Assembly: GCF_023343835.1 (NCBI RefSeq)
Contig: NC_064437.1
Location: 20,600,001-20,664,000 of the forward strand
From: Lagopus muta
Lineage: Eukaryota; Chordata; Aves; Galliformes; Phasianidae
Length of the DNA stretch: 64,000 bases
Direction of reading: 5' to 3'
The notes under the pieces were generated by a model. The model did no database searches. It saw only the letters and a list, made by a program, of their open reading frames with translations, and had not been told where the DNA came from. The number at the start of each line of letters is the position of its first letter. Position 1 is the first letter of the stretch. A program made the position numbers and the translations under genes. Shown here one piece after another: positions 1 to 12,469 of the stretch.

Positions 1-3000
1 CTTACACTGATGGAAAAAGGGATCTGAGTAGCTAAAACACAGTACATCACCCAGAGATGAAAATATAACTATAAATAAGTATACATTTCTGGGCCATGAG
101 AGGAATGGTAGAGAGGAGAAGTGGTATCTATCCTTCTCCTGTCGTGAACTGCTTGCTTTTATCTCGCATTTTTTTAAATAACTCAGATGTTGTTGGCAGT
201 GGAAATCATACTTTTTTGTACATGAACCCAAAAACAACTGGAAATCTTGTTCCTGGCTTAGGAGTGAGACACATGTATGTACTAACACCACTTCACGCAG
301 GCTTTCACGTTCTTACCCTGCCCCCAACATTTCTCTGCTTCCAAGTGTCTGTGTTTCATTTTGCACCCTCACTGAAAGTCATGGCAAACAACTGTGCAGA
401 GCAAAAGTATTTAAAAAAAAACAACAAAACATAGGAAGACCAGTTTCTAAGAGATAAATATAAAACCAATATTACATCTTGAGATCACGGTCAATCAAAT
501 GCTGTACATGAAAGAGCAAAGGCCAGGTTCTGTTCACATTTTTAGCGCTATTAAAAATGTAAAAAATAGAAATAAAAAAATTGCTATTAGCCCATTTGTG
601 AGTGCCACTGAAGAATCTGCCAGTTTTTCCTGCAGTAGAATGGCATGAAATAATACAGCTTTTAATTCCAGGAGCTTGTTTCTTAGTGCAGATTCTCATT
701 TCACAACTAGGATTAGCTGAACTCTTCACCTGCTCCCCAGAGGACAAGCAGACAGATGGCTCCTGAGGAAGGTCAGCAGAAACGTTCACGCATACATATT
801 TTTGCACAAACTGCTTACGAGCTGCTTTCCCCCTTTTTTTTGAAAGCAATTTTACCATGTTTTCCAATCTTTCCCAGTTTCAACGTGGCTGAGTTAATTT
901 CACACAAAAAAGTGTGGGAGCAGCGGTCTCAGCTCCCCTGGATAAACACTGGGCTACGTGCTGCTTGTGTTTGACCATTGGGAAGCCCGGCCAGGCAAGG
1001 CATCAATCTTTTGTCAATGAAAGGGGTACATTATCAGCTTCTCGGCTGTTTCTTTCCTAAACAGTTACCTGAGGTTTAAGATAAATATCCAACATGCTTA
1101 TTTTATAAATACATAAATAAATACATGAATAAATAACCAGAGCACCAGAATTACATTCTCCCCTACAACCATCTCTCCAATTGCAAGGGGATCTCAACCT
1201 TGTGCAGCAGATACGTATGGTAACCTGATATGGTTACCTGTGTCTGGTTGGCCTTGCATTATCCCCTCCCCAAAACATTCCCAGCGCTCATGCCCAGCTT
1301 TCTGTAAAGTCTCACAGATCTTTAACACCAGAGAAATTCCTCACACGGCCTCCAAACATGTCAGTTTCTTCCCTTGTTACCTGCTGTCCTGCACTCTCCT
1401 ACTGCTATAGAAGAAGCTATTTTAGTCTGCTTGGACTAAACAACAGTAAATAAAACATAAAAATAATTAAGTTGCATGCGATACCCTTTTCTCATGCTAA
1501 TTAGTTGACAATCACTTACGGAATGACTTTATTAAGTGGCAGAAGAGGATGCATCACCTGGTCACGTATAAAGGCAAAACCTTCAGTAAAATAAGAGCCT
1601 AAAAGTATCATAAAGATGTTTGTGACCAGTGTGAGGAACTGGAGGCCGCTGCTGGAAGCCACTTTGGCACATGATGGGCTCAGATATGTTGAAACAGAAC
1701 TCAAAGTCAGAAAACTACAGCTCAGAAGAAATCCCTTTGAGTGAGGAGAAACAGAGAACTAAAACCATGATGTTTGTAGGAGCTGTAGATAAGATTATAT
1801 GTATTACATTTAGAGAGGTCCTCAGAGGAAAATGAAAAGATCTCACTGAAAAACATCAGCTACAATAACAAAGTGAAAAGGCTTCCAAGTGCATAGATAA
1901 GCAATTTTGGAACACCAAACTATGCCTCCATGATCTGTTGTATTTTTGTTGCAGAATGGGTTTTAACCCATGTGTACAGTTTTAGGATTAATAAGCATCA
2001 TCCAAAACAAGTATATAAAAAGCAGCACCTCATTCAGCACATTCACTGGGATTTCCAGTGCATTTATTCCATTTTCTGCTGGGATCGCAGTTAGAGCAAT
2101 GATTAGAAAACAATATGGCAGGAAATGATGCTAAACATTTGAGTTATGTATCACAGACTGTCTCAAATTCTCTGACTTTAGATTTAAATCTTTTCAAAGT
2201 TTTCCTGAAGTTTTTGGCACATTTTCTGCAAGATACATATGACAAAGACAGTAGAGTCATGGAGGACTCAGGCCCTCTGCTATTGTTTAAATGCTGACGC
2301 TTAAGGTTTAAATTTGCAAAGAATGAATTATTCTACATCAAAACTAAGGTGTTGCATGTTTATTTACAGACCAAACTCCGGTAGTAATGTGTACTCGTCA
2401 TGCGAACTGATTTGAATTTAATTCTAAAGTCTGTTTTGCACCAGGAAAACATGAGTTTCATTTTACTCGTCTCTGTTTTCAATTATAATTTGACAAAAGA
2501 AATAACTGCGTTACCTATTTGATTTGGCAGAACTTTATCCCAGCACCACCTGTTGAGCCCTCGGCACTCGAATCCTGACATATAGCAGAGAACAAAATTA
2601 TGCAGTTGGCACACTGTCCAGTAAGGATGCCAACAAAAGCATAATATATCCTTTGTACTCAAAGTACAACAAAATATATATTAAGCTACCAACTGCAAAG
2701 GTTTAAGAAAACCACATGTAATTATACAGGAACATATCTTTCCAACAAATAACTCAGTAGAAAAATGGTATGGAAGTTAGAAAGGACCCTTTTTGTGTTA
2801 TATGCACTAGTTAGTACTGCAAGCTTAAACTAAATGAAGTTTCACAATGCCTTAGTAGACTTACATTAGAGATGGCAAAGGGACAGCCAGCTAGTTTATA
2901 CAAATAGATGCGTTCAACGCTATCAGCTTCTCAGTTTAAATGAAATGTCCCATGTTTGTTTATGGTGGGGTAGCTGACACAGCACAGCAGAAGGACTCTC

Positions 3001-3739
3001 AGCACTCATCCCAATCAAATCCCTTCTATTGCCATTGCCTGCGACTAAAGTAGTAAGAATCAGCTGTGTTTCCAAAGTTTACTTCTTTAAAGCACCTCTT
3101 TGCCACAGAAGTCCTCACAATTGCTTTCCTAGCACTGCAGCTCTTCTGACCCAAGGTCTGCAGAAAAGAGGAGGCAGAACTTAGGGGCAGATAGCAGGGA
3201 TGAGGCAAAGTTGCCCCTCCAGGTCTGCAGCAGTCTGTAAAGTCTCCTCTGGTCATAAGGGCTAACAGACACACAGCCCCTGCAGGAATGGGCTCTTAAC
3301 CAGGACATGAGAGGATGGGTCCACAACTCCCTTCAAACAGATCTAAGGACGTGGACAGGGTAAGGCAGAAAGAGCTAGTAAACCCACAGGGAAGGGAGAA
3401 GCAGTTTGGGAAGTATAAAAGATTAACTGCCAGTTTTCCAGTGTTCTAACAATATTGCTGATGAATCTGTGCAGGGCTGAGCACAGAAGTTCTGAAGTCA
3501 GCTTAAGCTTTTGTTGTTATTACAGCATGAAGCGTACAGGAAAGACCACTAAAACTCTGTACAAAGACCCAAAATGCATTAAGTTAAATGAAGTATCTAT
3601 AAAATGTTTGATAGTGAAGCGTAGCTTTGAGATAGTTTGGAAGGAAAGATAAGAAACCTGAACTACCTGGTTTTGGAAACAAGCAAACAAACCAGCTGTG
3701 AATCACAGAGTAACCAAAGGATTTTACTTACTGGGATAG
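1..3739. other. Non-genic AT-rich DNA
   Basis: I see no gene here. The stretch is AT-rich with stops in all frames, and the longest open frames lack homology-like features. It contains an (AAAT)-type low-complexity patch near 1104-1138 and a perfect 7-bp inverted repeat (ggtaacc / ggttacc, 6-nt loop) at 1219-1238. No recognisable interspersed repeat was found. Confidence 0.6.
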
Positions 3740-4080
3740 CTTTTGCACTCTTAAGGTTGGTATCGTCGCAGAACTTGTGAGGATGCTGTCCATCCATTCA
3801 TCCAGTTTACTGATGAAGGTGTCCAACAAGACTGGGCTCAGTACTGATCCCAGGGGAACACCAACTAGACTCTGCACTGCTGATCATAACCCTCTGTGCT
3901 GTGCCATCAGCCAGTTCTCAGCCCACCTTCCTGTCCACTCATTTGTTCCACAACTCCTAACCTTACCTATGAGGATGTTATGGGAGATAGTGTCAAAAGC
4001 CTCGCAGAAGGCAGATAACACCCACTGCTCTCCTCTCATCTATCCAGCAGGTCACAACATCAGCCAATATTTTACTAGAT
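3740..4080 (-). mobile_element. CR1 LINE fragment, reverse-transcriptase region, antisense
   Basis: Read on the minus strand this is a decayed piece of CR1 ORF2. A stretch equivalent to the FDTVSHNIL block is visible (gacactatctcccataacat near 3978-3997), followed by a block resembling VISSAESSW...GSVLSPVLLDTFISKLDEW. At its 3' end lies the catalytic box region as FCDDTNL, where CR1 usually has FADDT. Frameshifts and stops make it inactive. CR1 is the dominant retrotransposon of bird genomes, and most copies are 5'-truncated. This one lacks its 3' tail, so it is an internal fragment rather than a standard truncated insertion. Confidence 0.85.
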
Positions 4081-6990
4081 TAACTCTTGCACTCTAAGCT
4101 ATAGTTAGATCATACAAGCTTAAACGTACCTCCCATCACCAGACACAATGTTCTCTGATATGATTTTTGAACTGTACATACGCAACCAGGAAAGTTCAGT
4201 GAATGAACTCTGAAAGTGGAGCATTTCAAATTGTATCCAGAAAAATTGAGAATATTTTTGCATATGAATTAGTTTCTAACCTACATTGCAGTAACCAGCA
4301 TTCAGCAGAGGCTCCACATTTGAGGGTTCAAGTTGACTGACTGCAGCCTTAAGCAATCTGACACAGTGAGACCTGCTCTGAGCAGGGCCTGGATTCAGGT
4401 GACAGTGAGAGTTCCTGTCCAGCCTGAATTATTCTGTGATGCTAAAACTGACCTGAAGAAATTAGAAATATTTTCCTTGAAGATGCTATTAAATTAAAAT
4501 TTATGAAATTCAACTTCATTTCTTATTCATATAAAGGCTGGAATTTTGTATTTGCTATTTATAATTGTTCACAGATAATATTTTCATAATTATATGCAAA
4601 AGCATTTATTATTATTTATTTACGTTTTGCTTAAGATTTGAATAAAATAGAAAAAGTAAATTTACTAACCCATAAGTGGGCATACTAAAGCATACTGGGT
4701 GCCTGTGGTTTAAACCCCATCTCTCCAAGGAGAGATTTTTAGCTAAAAACTCTAAAATGGTGGTTGGAAACAGACACCAATATCTTTAATTCTGCTGTGC
4801 TGGAAATTGATGATGTAAAATGACAATTGCTAATGAGAAAAACTTCCCTGCAAAGTTGTAATAGCAACTGTAAGAACACTTGCTAAGAGATAGACCACAT
4901 TTAGGAAAGCCAAATCTAGTTGATCTCACTTTCTCAATACCAAATATCCTTTGTGGTAGCTACATTTCATTTAGAAAAATAAGTCTAAAGGAAGTACACA
5001 CATGGCAGGTAGTTTGGCATCAACCACTTCTACATTTCTCAGATGTATAGCAGCCAAGAAAATGTTCCAGAATTTAATTCTTTTCAGATAGCTGAGCTCG
5101 TGTAAACTTTACTCTTGATGAAGACTACAGATGAAATATCTGGATGCTGTTCCAAATAAGGCATTAAATGTCTCCTGCAATAGAATACATCATGTTCTCC
5201 TGATTTCTCCCTTGTTCAAAGTAATTACGAATTCTGAAATCACACTGTGGAATTTTGATGATGTTTTCCATAAACTAGTAAGAAAACTCATTCCAGAAAA
5301 GCCTGGTTTTTGCCTACCATGGTATCTCCATCATACCCATTCTTTGCCTGCATTTCAAGTACCTCACAAAGACACTGAAAAGATAATGAAAATTCTTGAA
5401 CTGTTTCTTGTCTGTCCCTTGTATTATCACAGAAGATGGATTTCACTGTTGAACTTATTTCCATTAAAATTTTTTGAAGAATTAATAATTCCGGAACTAA
5501 GCATCCATGGTTCTTACCTCAGCTTTGTCTGAAGCACTGCTCCAATTGGTTGCCTCTGTTTTGCACCACGTTTTTCATATTGAATACTCTCATAGCACAC
5601 ACATATCCTCTAGTTGAAACTAGTGACACGAGGGATCCTCTCACTTTAAGCCTGAATTTACCTGGCATTGAAGGGGACTGAGGTCAGTTGACTTAAAATG
5701 GCTAATCTGCAATCTGCACCTGCTGAAGGGATAAGTAAATCCAAAGGGAGAGTTTCATAAATTCCCAGAAGGATCTTGGTATCATCATAATAGATCTGAC
5801 AGCACTCACAGTTTGGCTGTCTTGACAAAGAAGAATCACAACCAGCTTCGGTGTAGTTCCCCAGCAGGAGGTAGTTCTCAAAGTGCTATCAAGCAGCCCC
5901 TGCCCTCCTCATCTCGTGGCAACTTGTCATCAACCCCTCTGCCAGCTTCCACCAACACTGAGGTCAAATAACAGATGTGGGAGAGAAAGAGAGCAAGGTG
6001 TGCTTTCACACTTTGCCACTTACTTCTCTGCATCTCCTTTTTACATCATCATTTACAGAGATACTTCCACAGAAGTGGTCTCAGGGCAGGGCACAGACCA
6101 GCATTTTCGTAGAAAATCCCAGAATTTGAATAGGATTCTATTAAAAACTGCCATATGAGCTTAATGTGCTTTGGAATTAATCTTGGAGCACTTTTTGTTG
6201 AACCACCTATTAAAGCTCTACATTGAGAATATTCACTACTGCCTTCTACAGAGTTTTTGCTGGAACTTGTCCTGTTCTGCTTCCTGCCTGTCATAATCAC
6301 ATCATCTCTCCTGCAAGCAGAGCCTTTCTCAGTTCTGGAAACTGGCTGAGAATGACCCAGTAACGTGCAAAAGAAAGTGATTTCCTGCCTTGAATAAGTG
6401 CTGCATTCAGAAGAATTTAATTTCACTGTCATCCTCAGAGCTGGCAGGAGGAGTCACCAGTTTGCTGACCAAGGCTGCCAGTGAGGCACATGCTGTGCTA
6501 AGGGGAGCTAGCAGGGGTGATGATTTCATCTGGCAGCACCCAACGCGGGCTGTTAGTGTTGGCCCTTGTCCATTTCAGCAGCTATATGGACTAAGAAATT
6601 TCAGGAACGGTCATGAAATTATTACCTTAAATTGTCTTCAAAGAGTTGTCCTGATTTATGATTGTCTTAAAGCACATAAACACATTTTAGCACATTTTAC
6701 CCATTTCAAGGGATACCCAATACACAAGGGAGTTTTTCCTTTCCTTGTTAGGGCTGTAAAAACAAAACCAGGATGCTTCTTGCCAAACTTGCTCAAAGTT
6801 TGCACAGATTTGTTCGGACAGATGTGGTGGAAAACTGTATCCAATCTTTTGAGTACTGGCCCACGCACCTCCTTACATCTCAGTAGTGCTCCTGCCAGCT
6901 TCTAACGCAGATCTCTACCAAAAGATTGCTTTTGTTTGGACTTCAAGTTTAAAAAACAGGCCGTATGAAACCGGTTGTCATTTTGGATCT
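4081..6990. other. Non-genic DNA
   Basis: No gene recognised. It includes an AT-rich patch (4490-4640). The two longest open frames (5131-5532 and 6390-6905, plus strand) have no recognisable domain and no supporting splice context. The second begins at TTG and has almost no methionine. Confidence 0.55.
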
Positions 6991-6994
6991 GTAA

Positions 6995-7260
6995 AACACA
7001 GAAACCCCGGGCTGCGAAGGGATTCCCGCCTCTCGCCCGCACATCACGAGCCTCCCGGCAGCGCAGCTCCCCCCTTTAGCCGCCCTGCTGTCCCTCCGCG
7101 CGCCCAGCAGGGGGCGCTGCCGCCCGCCCCTGGGCTGCGTGTTGCACGAGGTGGGGCGGGCGGCGCGATTAATCCGGCAGGGAAAAACCTCAACCCCCGC
7201 CCCCCCCTCATCCCCCCGGCCTCCCGTCCCTGCTGTCGGGACGCGGTGGCACACCTACGT
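6995..7260. promoter_or_regulatory. CpG island, putative promoter or insulator region
   Basis: This is the only strongly GC- and CpG-rich segment of the window (ccccggg, cgcgcgcc, ggcggcgcgatt, gggacgcgg), set in AT-rich DNA. It holds an Sp1-type GC box (ggggcggg, 7153-7160), a C-rich run at about 7194-7225 that could form a G-quadruplex on the minus strand, and a canonical CTCF core. CpG islands of this size usually mark a promoter or unmethylated regulatory element. I could not find a convincing first exon on either strand, so the transcript it would serve is unknown. It could also be an insulator or enhancer. Confidence 0.7.
7104..7118 (+). promoter_or_regulatory. CTCF binding motif
   Basis: The sequence ccagcagggggcgct matches the vertebrate CTCF core CCASYAGRKGGCRS at every position. 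It sits inside the CpG island. CTCF sites of this form typically anchor chromatin loops; motif orientation is plus. Occupancy cannot be judged from sequence. Confidence 0.75.
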
Positions 7261-8538
7261 TGTTTTTCTCCTCTGGGATGTCTCAGCACGAACCAGACCA
7301 ACCGGTTGGGTTCTCCTTTCCACGCACAACAAAATGAAATCTGACGGCTGATGGCTGCTCTCCTCTGGATGGCGGTAACGGCTGCTTACACGCTTCTGAC
7401 CCGCGGCTGCCATCCCACAGCGAGGGGTTTCCTCCCCTTTGTCAACGCGCGGTCCAAAACAAACATTTCACTTCATCCGTTCCATGCTGGATTTTTAAAC
7501 CTAAACTTGAAAGCTGAGAACGCTTTCACATAAGAGCCCGTTTAATGTAGAAATCACGTTGCATGAGCACTACGTATGGAAACAGACCAGGAGCGGGAGG
7601 GATGGAATCGGTGCTGGATATTGCTACTATTCCTATCTGGTTGTGCAAAGCACGCTGCTGTAAAAGTCCAGTCCTTTGGCGTTAGGCAGCAAAGCAGCAC
7701 TAAGGTACCTGAGTGCCCTGCCTGACAGTCTGCCAGGACATCCGCTGCTTCAGGTGTTCTCCTATAACACATACGTACACTCAGGGTAATTTCCAAACAC
7801 CCACAGGGCAGCTGTGTTTGTCAGTTTGAACAGGAGAGACCACAGGAAAGTTAAGCCTTGCTCCCAGCATCTGACCAAAGCTGTGCTCAGACGCAGGGCT
7901 GGGCCCAGGGCTGCCACCCTTCTGTGCTGCTGGAAGCATGCGGCTCAGAGAGAGGCCTGCACTCACAGCTGAGCCCGGTGATGAGGCAGCAGACCCCACG
8001 TGAGGGTTCAGCTTTGGGTCCACCTGCAGAGCTACCTGCAGGCATTTTGTGAGAGCTGGGTGCTTTTGTGCCCCAAATGCAAAGCCATTTATGATACTGT
8101 TCTGTATCAACTCCTATTGTCCTGATCTTCAACAACATGATAAGGTTTTGTCCATTTAGCTCTTTTTCACTCATCCCAAGGAGGGAAGCAGAAAAGCCAG
8201 TCCCCCGAGGCTCCTACCTGAGAACAGGAAGTCTGCTGTGGTGGCAGAAACATCACCTCAGCCCTGGAAGCAACGTGCTTCAGCAAGGCACAGCATCCCC
8301 TGTGATCTTTAACATACACGGTTGCCAGTTTGCTGCTGCTCTGCAGAAGAGCAGCACCTCCGGCTGCCATGAATCCAGCTCTGCAGTGTGGAAGGGAGCA
8401 GAGAATCAGCGGCATAGCAGCCTCCTCCATTACGGCTCAGGTAATTTGCTCTGGGAACATAAAAGAGGTGCCCAAGAGGCTTTAAAACCTGAAGATATCA
8501 CTGGGAAATAAACTGCCAATATCTCCTAGCAATTGCCT

Positions 8539-8570
<32 letters not shown>

Positions 8571-9292
8571 TGAATACTAGAAAACATGAAAAACAATAAT
8601 GCAACTGAGAAGGTGATATCACAGCTTGCCACAAAGCTCAGCTTTCAGCCTTTAAGGAGATGAAAAAAGGTAACTAAATCATTTTTTACAGCGGTTTTTC
8701 TGCAGGTCCATACCTTTGAGATTCCTTGATCTGCTGCAAAATTTTCTCTGAAGACTTTATTATGAAGTTCTGGTCCTGGCACCAGTTTGTCAGCAGATGA
8801 CAAAGCACTGTGAGGCGCCTTCCCAAAAGGTTTCTCCATGGCTCGTTTATGAAGAGCTGTTACTATTCCTGCTGACTTCTGAGCTCAGAAAAGGCAAAGA
8901 AGGAAAAAAGAAGTTAAGAGGAAATACATCAGTGGTGATATTTTCTTTCTTTCCCTATCACAGGCCCCCCTCCCAACTCCATTAGTTTGCTTTTTTTCGC
9001 TGTGGTATCAGATAAAAAAAAAAAAAAGAGACACATGATGCAAAATATTAAATAGCTTAAATGGTCACCTGTGAATGTACTTTTACTAGATAATTTTTTA
9101 GGCATAAGCATTGTCCAGTCAATGGGAAGGAGGCTTCTGCCATATAAAAGCATGACGGGGCTACTGCATCCATCAGCTCACTCAATCTGCCATGTGAATA
9201 ATCGAATAGCACTCTGTGCAGTCTCATTTTTAATCAGGTGTGGCTCATAAGGCTCCCTTTCCCTTAGCTCCAGGCAGTGTCTGTACCCGTTT
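7261..9292. other. Non-genic DNA flanking the CpG island
   Basis: Moderately GC-rich to about 8500. Both strands carry open frames of about 60-125 codons, which is common in such composition. Donor-like sites occur at 8438 (plus, ctcag|gtaatt) and near 8216 (minus, ctcag|gtagga), but no complete exon could be argued. A 9-bp hairpin (tgctgctct / agagcagca) lies at 8334-8356. Confidence 0.45.
8543..8571. repeat. Poly-T run (29 nt)
   Basis: Uninterrupted run of 29 T. No LINE or gene body is recognisable next to it, so I treat it as a simple repeat rather than a retroposon tail. Confidence 0.95.
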
Positions 9293-9345
9293 CACAGAAT
9301 CACAGAATCACAGAATTGTAGGGGTTGGAAGGGACCTAGAGGACC
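9293..9345 (-). mobile_element. CR1 LINE 3' tail, antisense
   Basis: Contains three tandem copies of the CR1 terminal octamer in reverse orientation (atcacaga), followed by the reverse complement of the conserved CR1 3' end (aggggttggaagggaccta). Only about 50 bp remain, an extreme 5' truncation typical of CR1. Confidence 0.9.
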
Positions 9346-9366
9346 GTATGGACACATGGTATAATA

Positions 9367-9549
9367 CAGGCATGTCCAACATGTGGCCCAGCCCCTGCCC
9401 TCTCAAATACTGTTATGGTGCTCTTTGTATCAATTGTAGTTTCCATGGAAATAAAAAAAAGGCATTACTTTGTGAGTGGCTTTTGTATACATGGCCCAAG
9501 CCTGTTCACTGAGTGCGACCCAGGCAAGCCAAAAGGTTGGACACCCATG
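9367..9549. mobile_element. Short hAT-type DNA transposon (non-autonomous), copy 1
   Basis: The ends form imperfect terminal inverted repeats: caggcatgtccaac on the left, and the right end reads catgggtgtccaac on the reverse strand, followed inward by cttttggc. The element is flanked by candidate 8-bp target duplications gtataata (9359-9366) and gtgtgata (9550-9557), matching 6 of 8 with transition differences, as expected for hAT elements. A second copy of the family lies at 45785-45969. It has no coding capacity. The family resembles the Charlie-type hAT elements of chicken, but the exact name is inferred. A mariner end is embedded in it at 9408-9480. Confidence 0.65.
9408..9480 (+). mobile_element. 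Galluhop mariner 3'-end fragment nested in the hAT copy
   Basis: The sequence tgttatggtgctctttgtat followed by gtttccatggaaataa and ggcattactttgtgagtg matches the terminal region of the mariner at 28921-28990 in the same orientation. Only the outer 70 or so bases are present; no second inverted repeat is visible. It lies between the two recognisable halves of the hAT element. Confidence 0.7.
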
Positions 9550-9557
9550 GTGTGATA

Positions 9558-12469
9558 GAAATAAAGAGAAAACATGCAGCAATATGTAACTTTTAAGATT
9601 GTATTAATCTCCCTGATGAACAAAAACAGAGGCCTTTGGGAAACAAAATGCTTTCCTGCGTGATGCAGGGCGCTGCCGTGACAGCCAAGATTAGGAGGAA
9701 AGAAGACTGCAGAACAGCTCAGGCTGAGGGCCAAAAGCTGAGACGTTTGAGGTTCACTGTGAGGACAGAAGAGCACCGTGCACTTGAATTTCTCTCTGCT
9801 GGCACTATGACTGCGCTCAGGCAGTTAGCAGGTTGGGTATATGTGAGCTCAGTGTGAAAAGGGACTGCAAGAAGATTAAAAATTTGTGTGTGATAAACTT
9901 CTAAACTAAGTGAGATTACTAAGTGGAAGACTGTTTTGTTTCTGGATTATTCAGAATCACTCTTTAAATTACAGTTTATAAGATATGGTCATTTTGCATT
10001 ATAATTTAGAAGAATATATATTTGATTTTTACTGGCAGACCTTATGTCAGAAGTCACAGAACTGCCAATAATTTATCAGGAAAAATGCTGACTCTTAAAA
10101 TAAAGAAAAGCAAATAACAAGTCAGCTTGGGACAGCAATCTTGTGTACCAGAATGGAGATGTTTGGCATCTGTAGGAACTCAAATTTAACTGCAAGTCGG
10201 CAGTCTTGCAGCTCTCCTTGCAAAAAATGGGACATTTCTCTGAAATGCCTCCTGCTATTTCCCCAATCTAATCAGCAAGAGCAGAGCCCGGAGCCTTACA
10301 ACAAGGCCTCAGCTTTCTTCCTTTCTCATGCAAATGCGGTGGCGGTGGAGCCTTACAGCACAGCTCTCTTGTAGGAATGAGGGTGGGCTTTCCCCTTCAG
10401 CGCAGGGATAACATTGAATGTGCTTTCTGCTATGTGTCGCATGTGTTCATGAACTTCTCTGCAATGTTATACGAGGGGACAATACAAGTTCAGTTCATCA
10501 CCATTAGTACTACCTACAGGTTTGTTTCACTGAGTGATGTCCCGTTGCCTTATCTTCATGTATAGCATCAACACGCTGAGCCTACCTGTGGGAAATCTAA
10601 GAAAATAAGTCCCTCATTGTGGGATATAACTTGTTTTAAAAAGCTATTGTATAAAAAAATTCAACTTTATAAGTTGTTGGAGTTTCCTGAGGCAGTCTTG
10701 TCATTGTTGATAATGCATTAATCACAATACATCAGCATGCTACAGAAAGATTTTCCAGAGGTAACGATGCCCTTTGTGCAGCAAGCAAGAATGACTAAGG
10801 CATGAAAGGGCACACAGTGCGGTGAGGCACTCAGTGAGGAGTGCAAGGGCAGAGAAGACACACAGAAAACGATCACCTTCTGCAAGCCATGAAGAAGTAA
10901 GCAACAAAGGAAGTACTAAGGGGAGAGCAACCAGGCTTGTGAAGAGAACAGACATGCATCCAAAGATCACCTGTAAACAAGGCTGGCTGCTGGGAGAATC
11001 CTGTGGAATCCAGAAGAAAGGGTCTGTTTTTCATGAGATGGACGCAGAGATCTGGTTATTCCATCACCCATGGGCTCTCTCCTGCCAAAGCTGCTGGATC
11101 TGAGGAATATATTGCAGAACTATCTGAACAGTATCTTGCATCTTGAAATTCAGTTTCACACAATCAAGCCACAGCAGTTCAGTGGTAAAGGGCTATAAAC
11201 AGAAAGGACAGAGTGAGCACGAAGCATATATCCTGTTGGCAAATTGCATTTAAATTGATTTGCAAACTGGTTTCTTTATAAGGCCTTCAAAGGCCCCTCC
11301 TCTTCAGGTGGGTGTCCATATGAGAGCATTTTGGGTTGCACCCAGATGGTCAAGGTCAAGATGCAGCCATTTCAAAGGCCAAAAATTGCCAAGCTGTACA
11401 GCTCTTGGCTAAGGGGAGCACCAACTCTTTGCTTAAGTAACTATTTGATGGAAGGGTGTAGGAGCTGCCATAGCAATATAATCTCATCTATCAACTGACT
11501 TTTAAGAGGTATCAGAGACCTAACCTGCATTCTACAAAGCAGCTACAAAAAATGACCAGCAATGCTAAATAACAGATCAACAAGCTATTAGTTTGTTTAG
11601 CACAAACTTTTCTTAGATTTATTCCAAGATAAAAGGGTTTTTTTTGTCATCTCCTGAACAAAAAATGCCATTTTGCATGAGTTAAAGAAATAATTAGACC
11701 CTTTTGACTGATGGAAATTGCTTGCTTTAAGCAAACGATACAAGATATACATAATAGGAATAAACAGAGTATTTTTTTAATCAAAAGTAAAAAAAAAAAA
11801 CCACTAAAGTCTTTGATTTCATATCCTTAAATAGCATTAAGACAAACTGGTAGCTAACAAACGAAAATAATAATACATGTGCCTTGTGTATGAACCCCTA
11901 TTTAAACTTTGGATCAGACATACTGCCTGGGAAAAGACAATTGCAGATGAATATTATGCCTAGGACTTGTCCCTGCTTTTTTCCTGGTCTGGCCTATTTT
12001 CCTGTGTTCTTATCCTCAGCATCTAGATAACAGTTCACTGAACACCTGATCAGTCTCCCAAGCAGTGCACATTTGTGCATGCATAACAAAGCAGCTCAAA
12101 GCCCGCTAACTTGCTCACATCAACAGAACAGACATAAAAAGGAAAGAAAAAAACAATTTACAACCTAGTGCTTCCTTTGCTCCATCTGTTTGTCACTGTG
12201 TGATGGGCCTGAATAGCAGGAGCTGGCAGGGCAAGGCTCTCAAGCTTTAAAACCTAGCTCTAGACAGGTGCTTCCAACAGGTATGTGAAATGAAGAGAGA
12301 ATGGGGCTCTTTTCAGATTGATAAATCAAGCCTAATCATGAAGAATCCTGAAAGTGTGTGAACTTCTGATAAGAGATTTATCAAGCATGTACTACACCAG
12401 CTGGTTGCTACACTAAATGAGCTGTTTTTCCTAGCAACCATACCTAGACAATAAGCTCACATCTACTGA
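9558..12469. other. Non-genic DNA
   Basis: No gene recognised. A perfect TCAAGGTCA (11350-11358), the half-site form bound by NR5A/ERR nuclear receptors, occurs once. The open frame at 10822-11103 starts at GTG and has no domain. Confidence 0.55.

Noticed and set aside
1516-1704. Minus-strand frame with a hydrophobic segment ending at a donor-like site (ttcc|gtaagt)
   Set aside because: Starts at TTG, the exon side of the donor is poor, and the hydrophobic stretch could not be matched to any membrane-protein family with confidence.
5131-5532. 133-codon ATG-started plus-strand frame
   Set aside because: No signal peptide, domain or splice support. Lies in AT-rich DNA, where one frame of this size is plausible by chance.
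6390-6905. 171-codon plus-strand open frame
   Set aside because: Starts at TTG with only one internal Met late in the frame; no recognisable motif or splice context.
9293-9316. Short tandem repeat of atcacaga that might suggest a microsatellite or array
   Set aside because: It is the normal terminal octamer repeat of a CR1 tail. No CRISPR-like spacing exists anywhere in the window.
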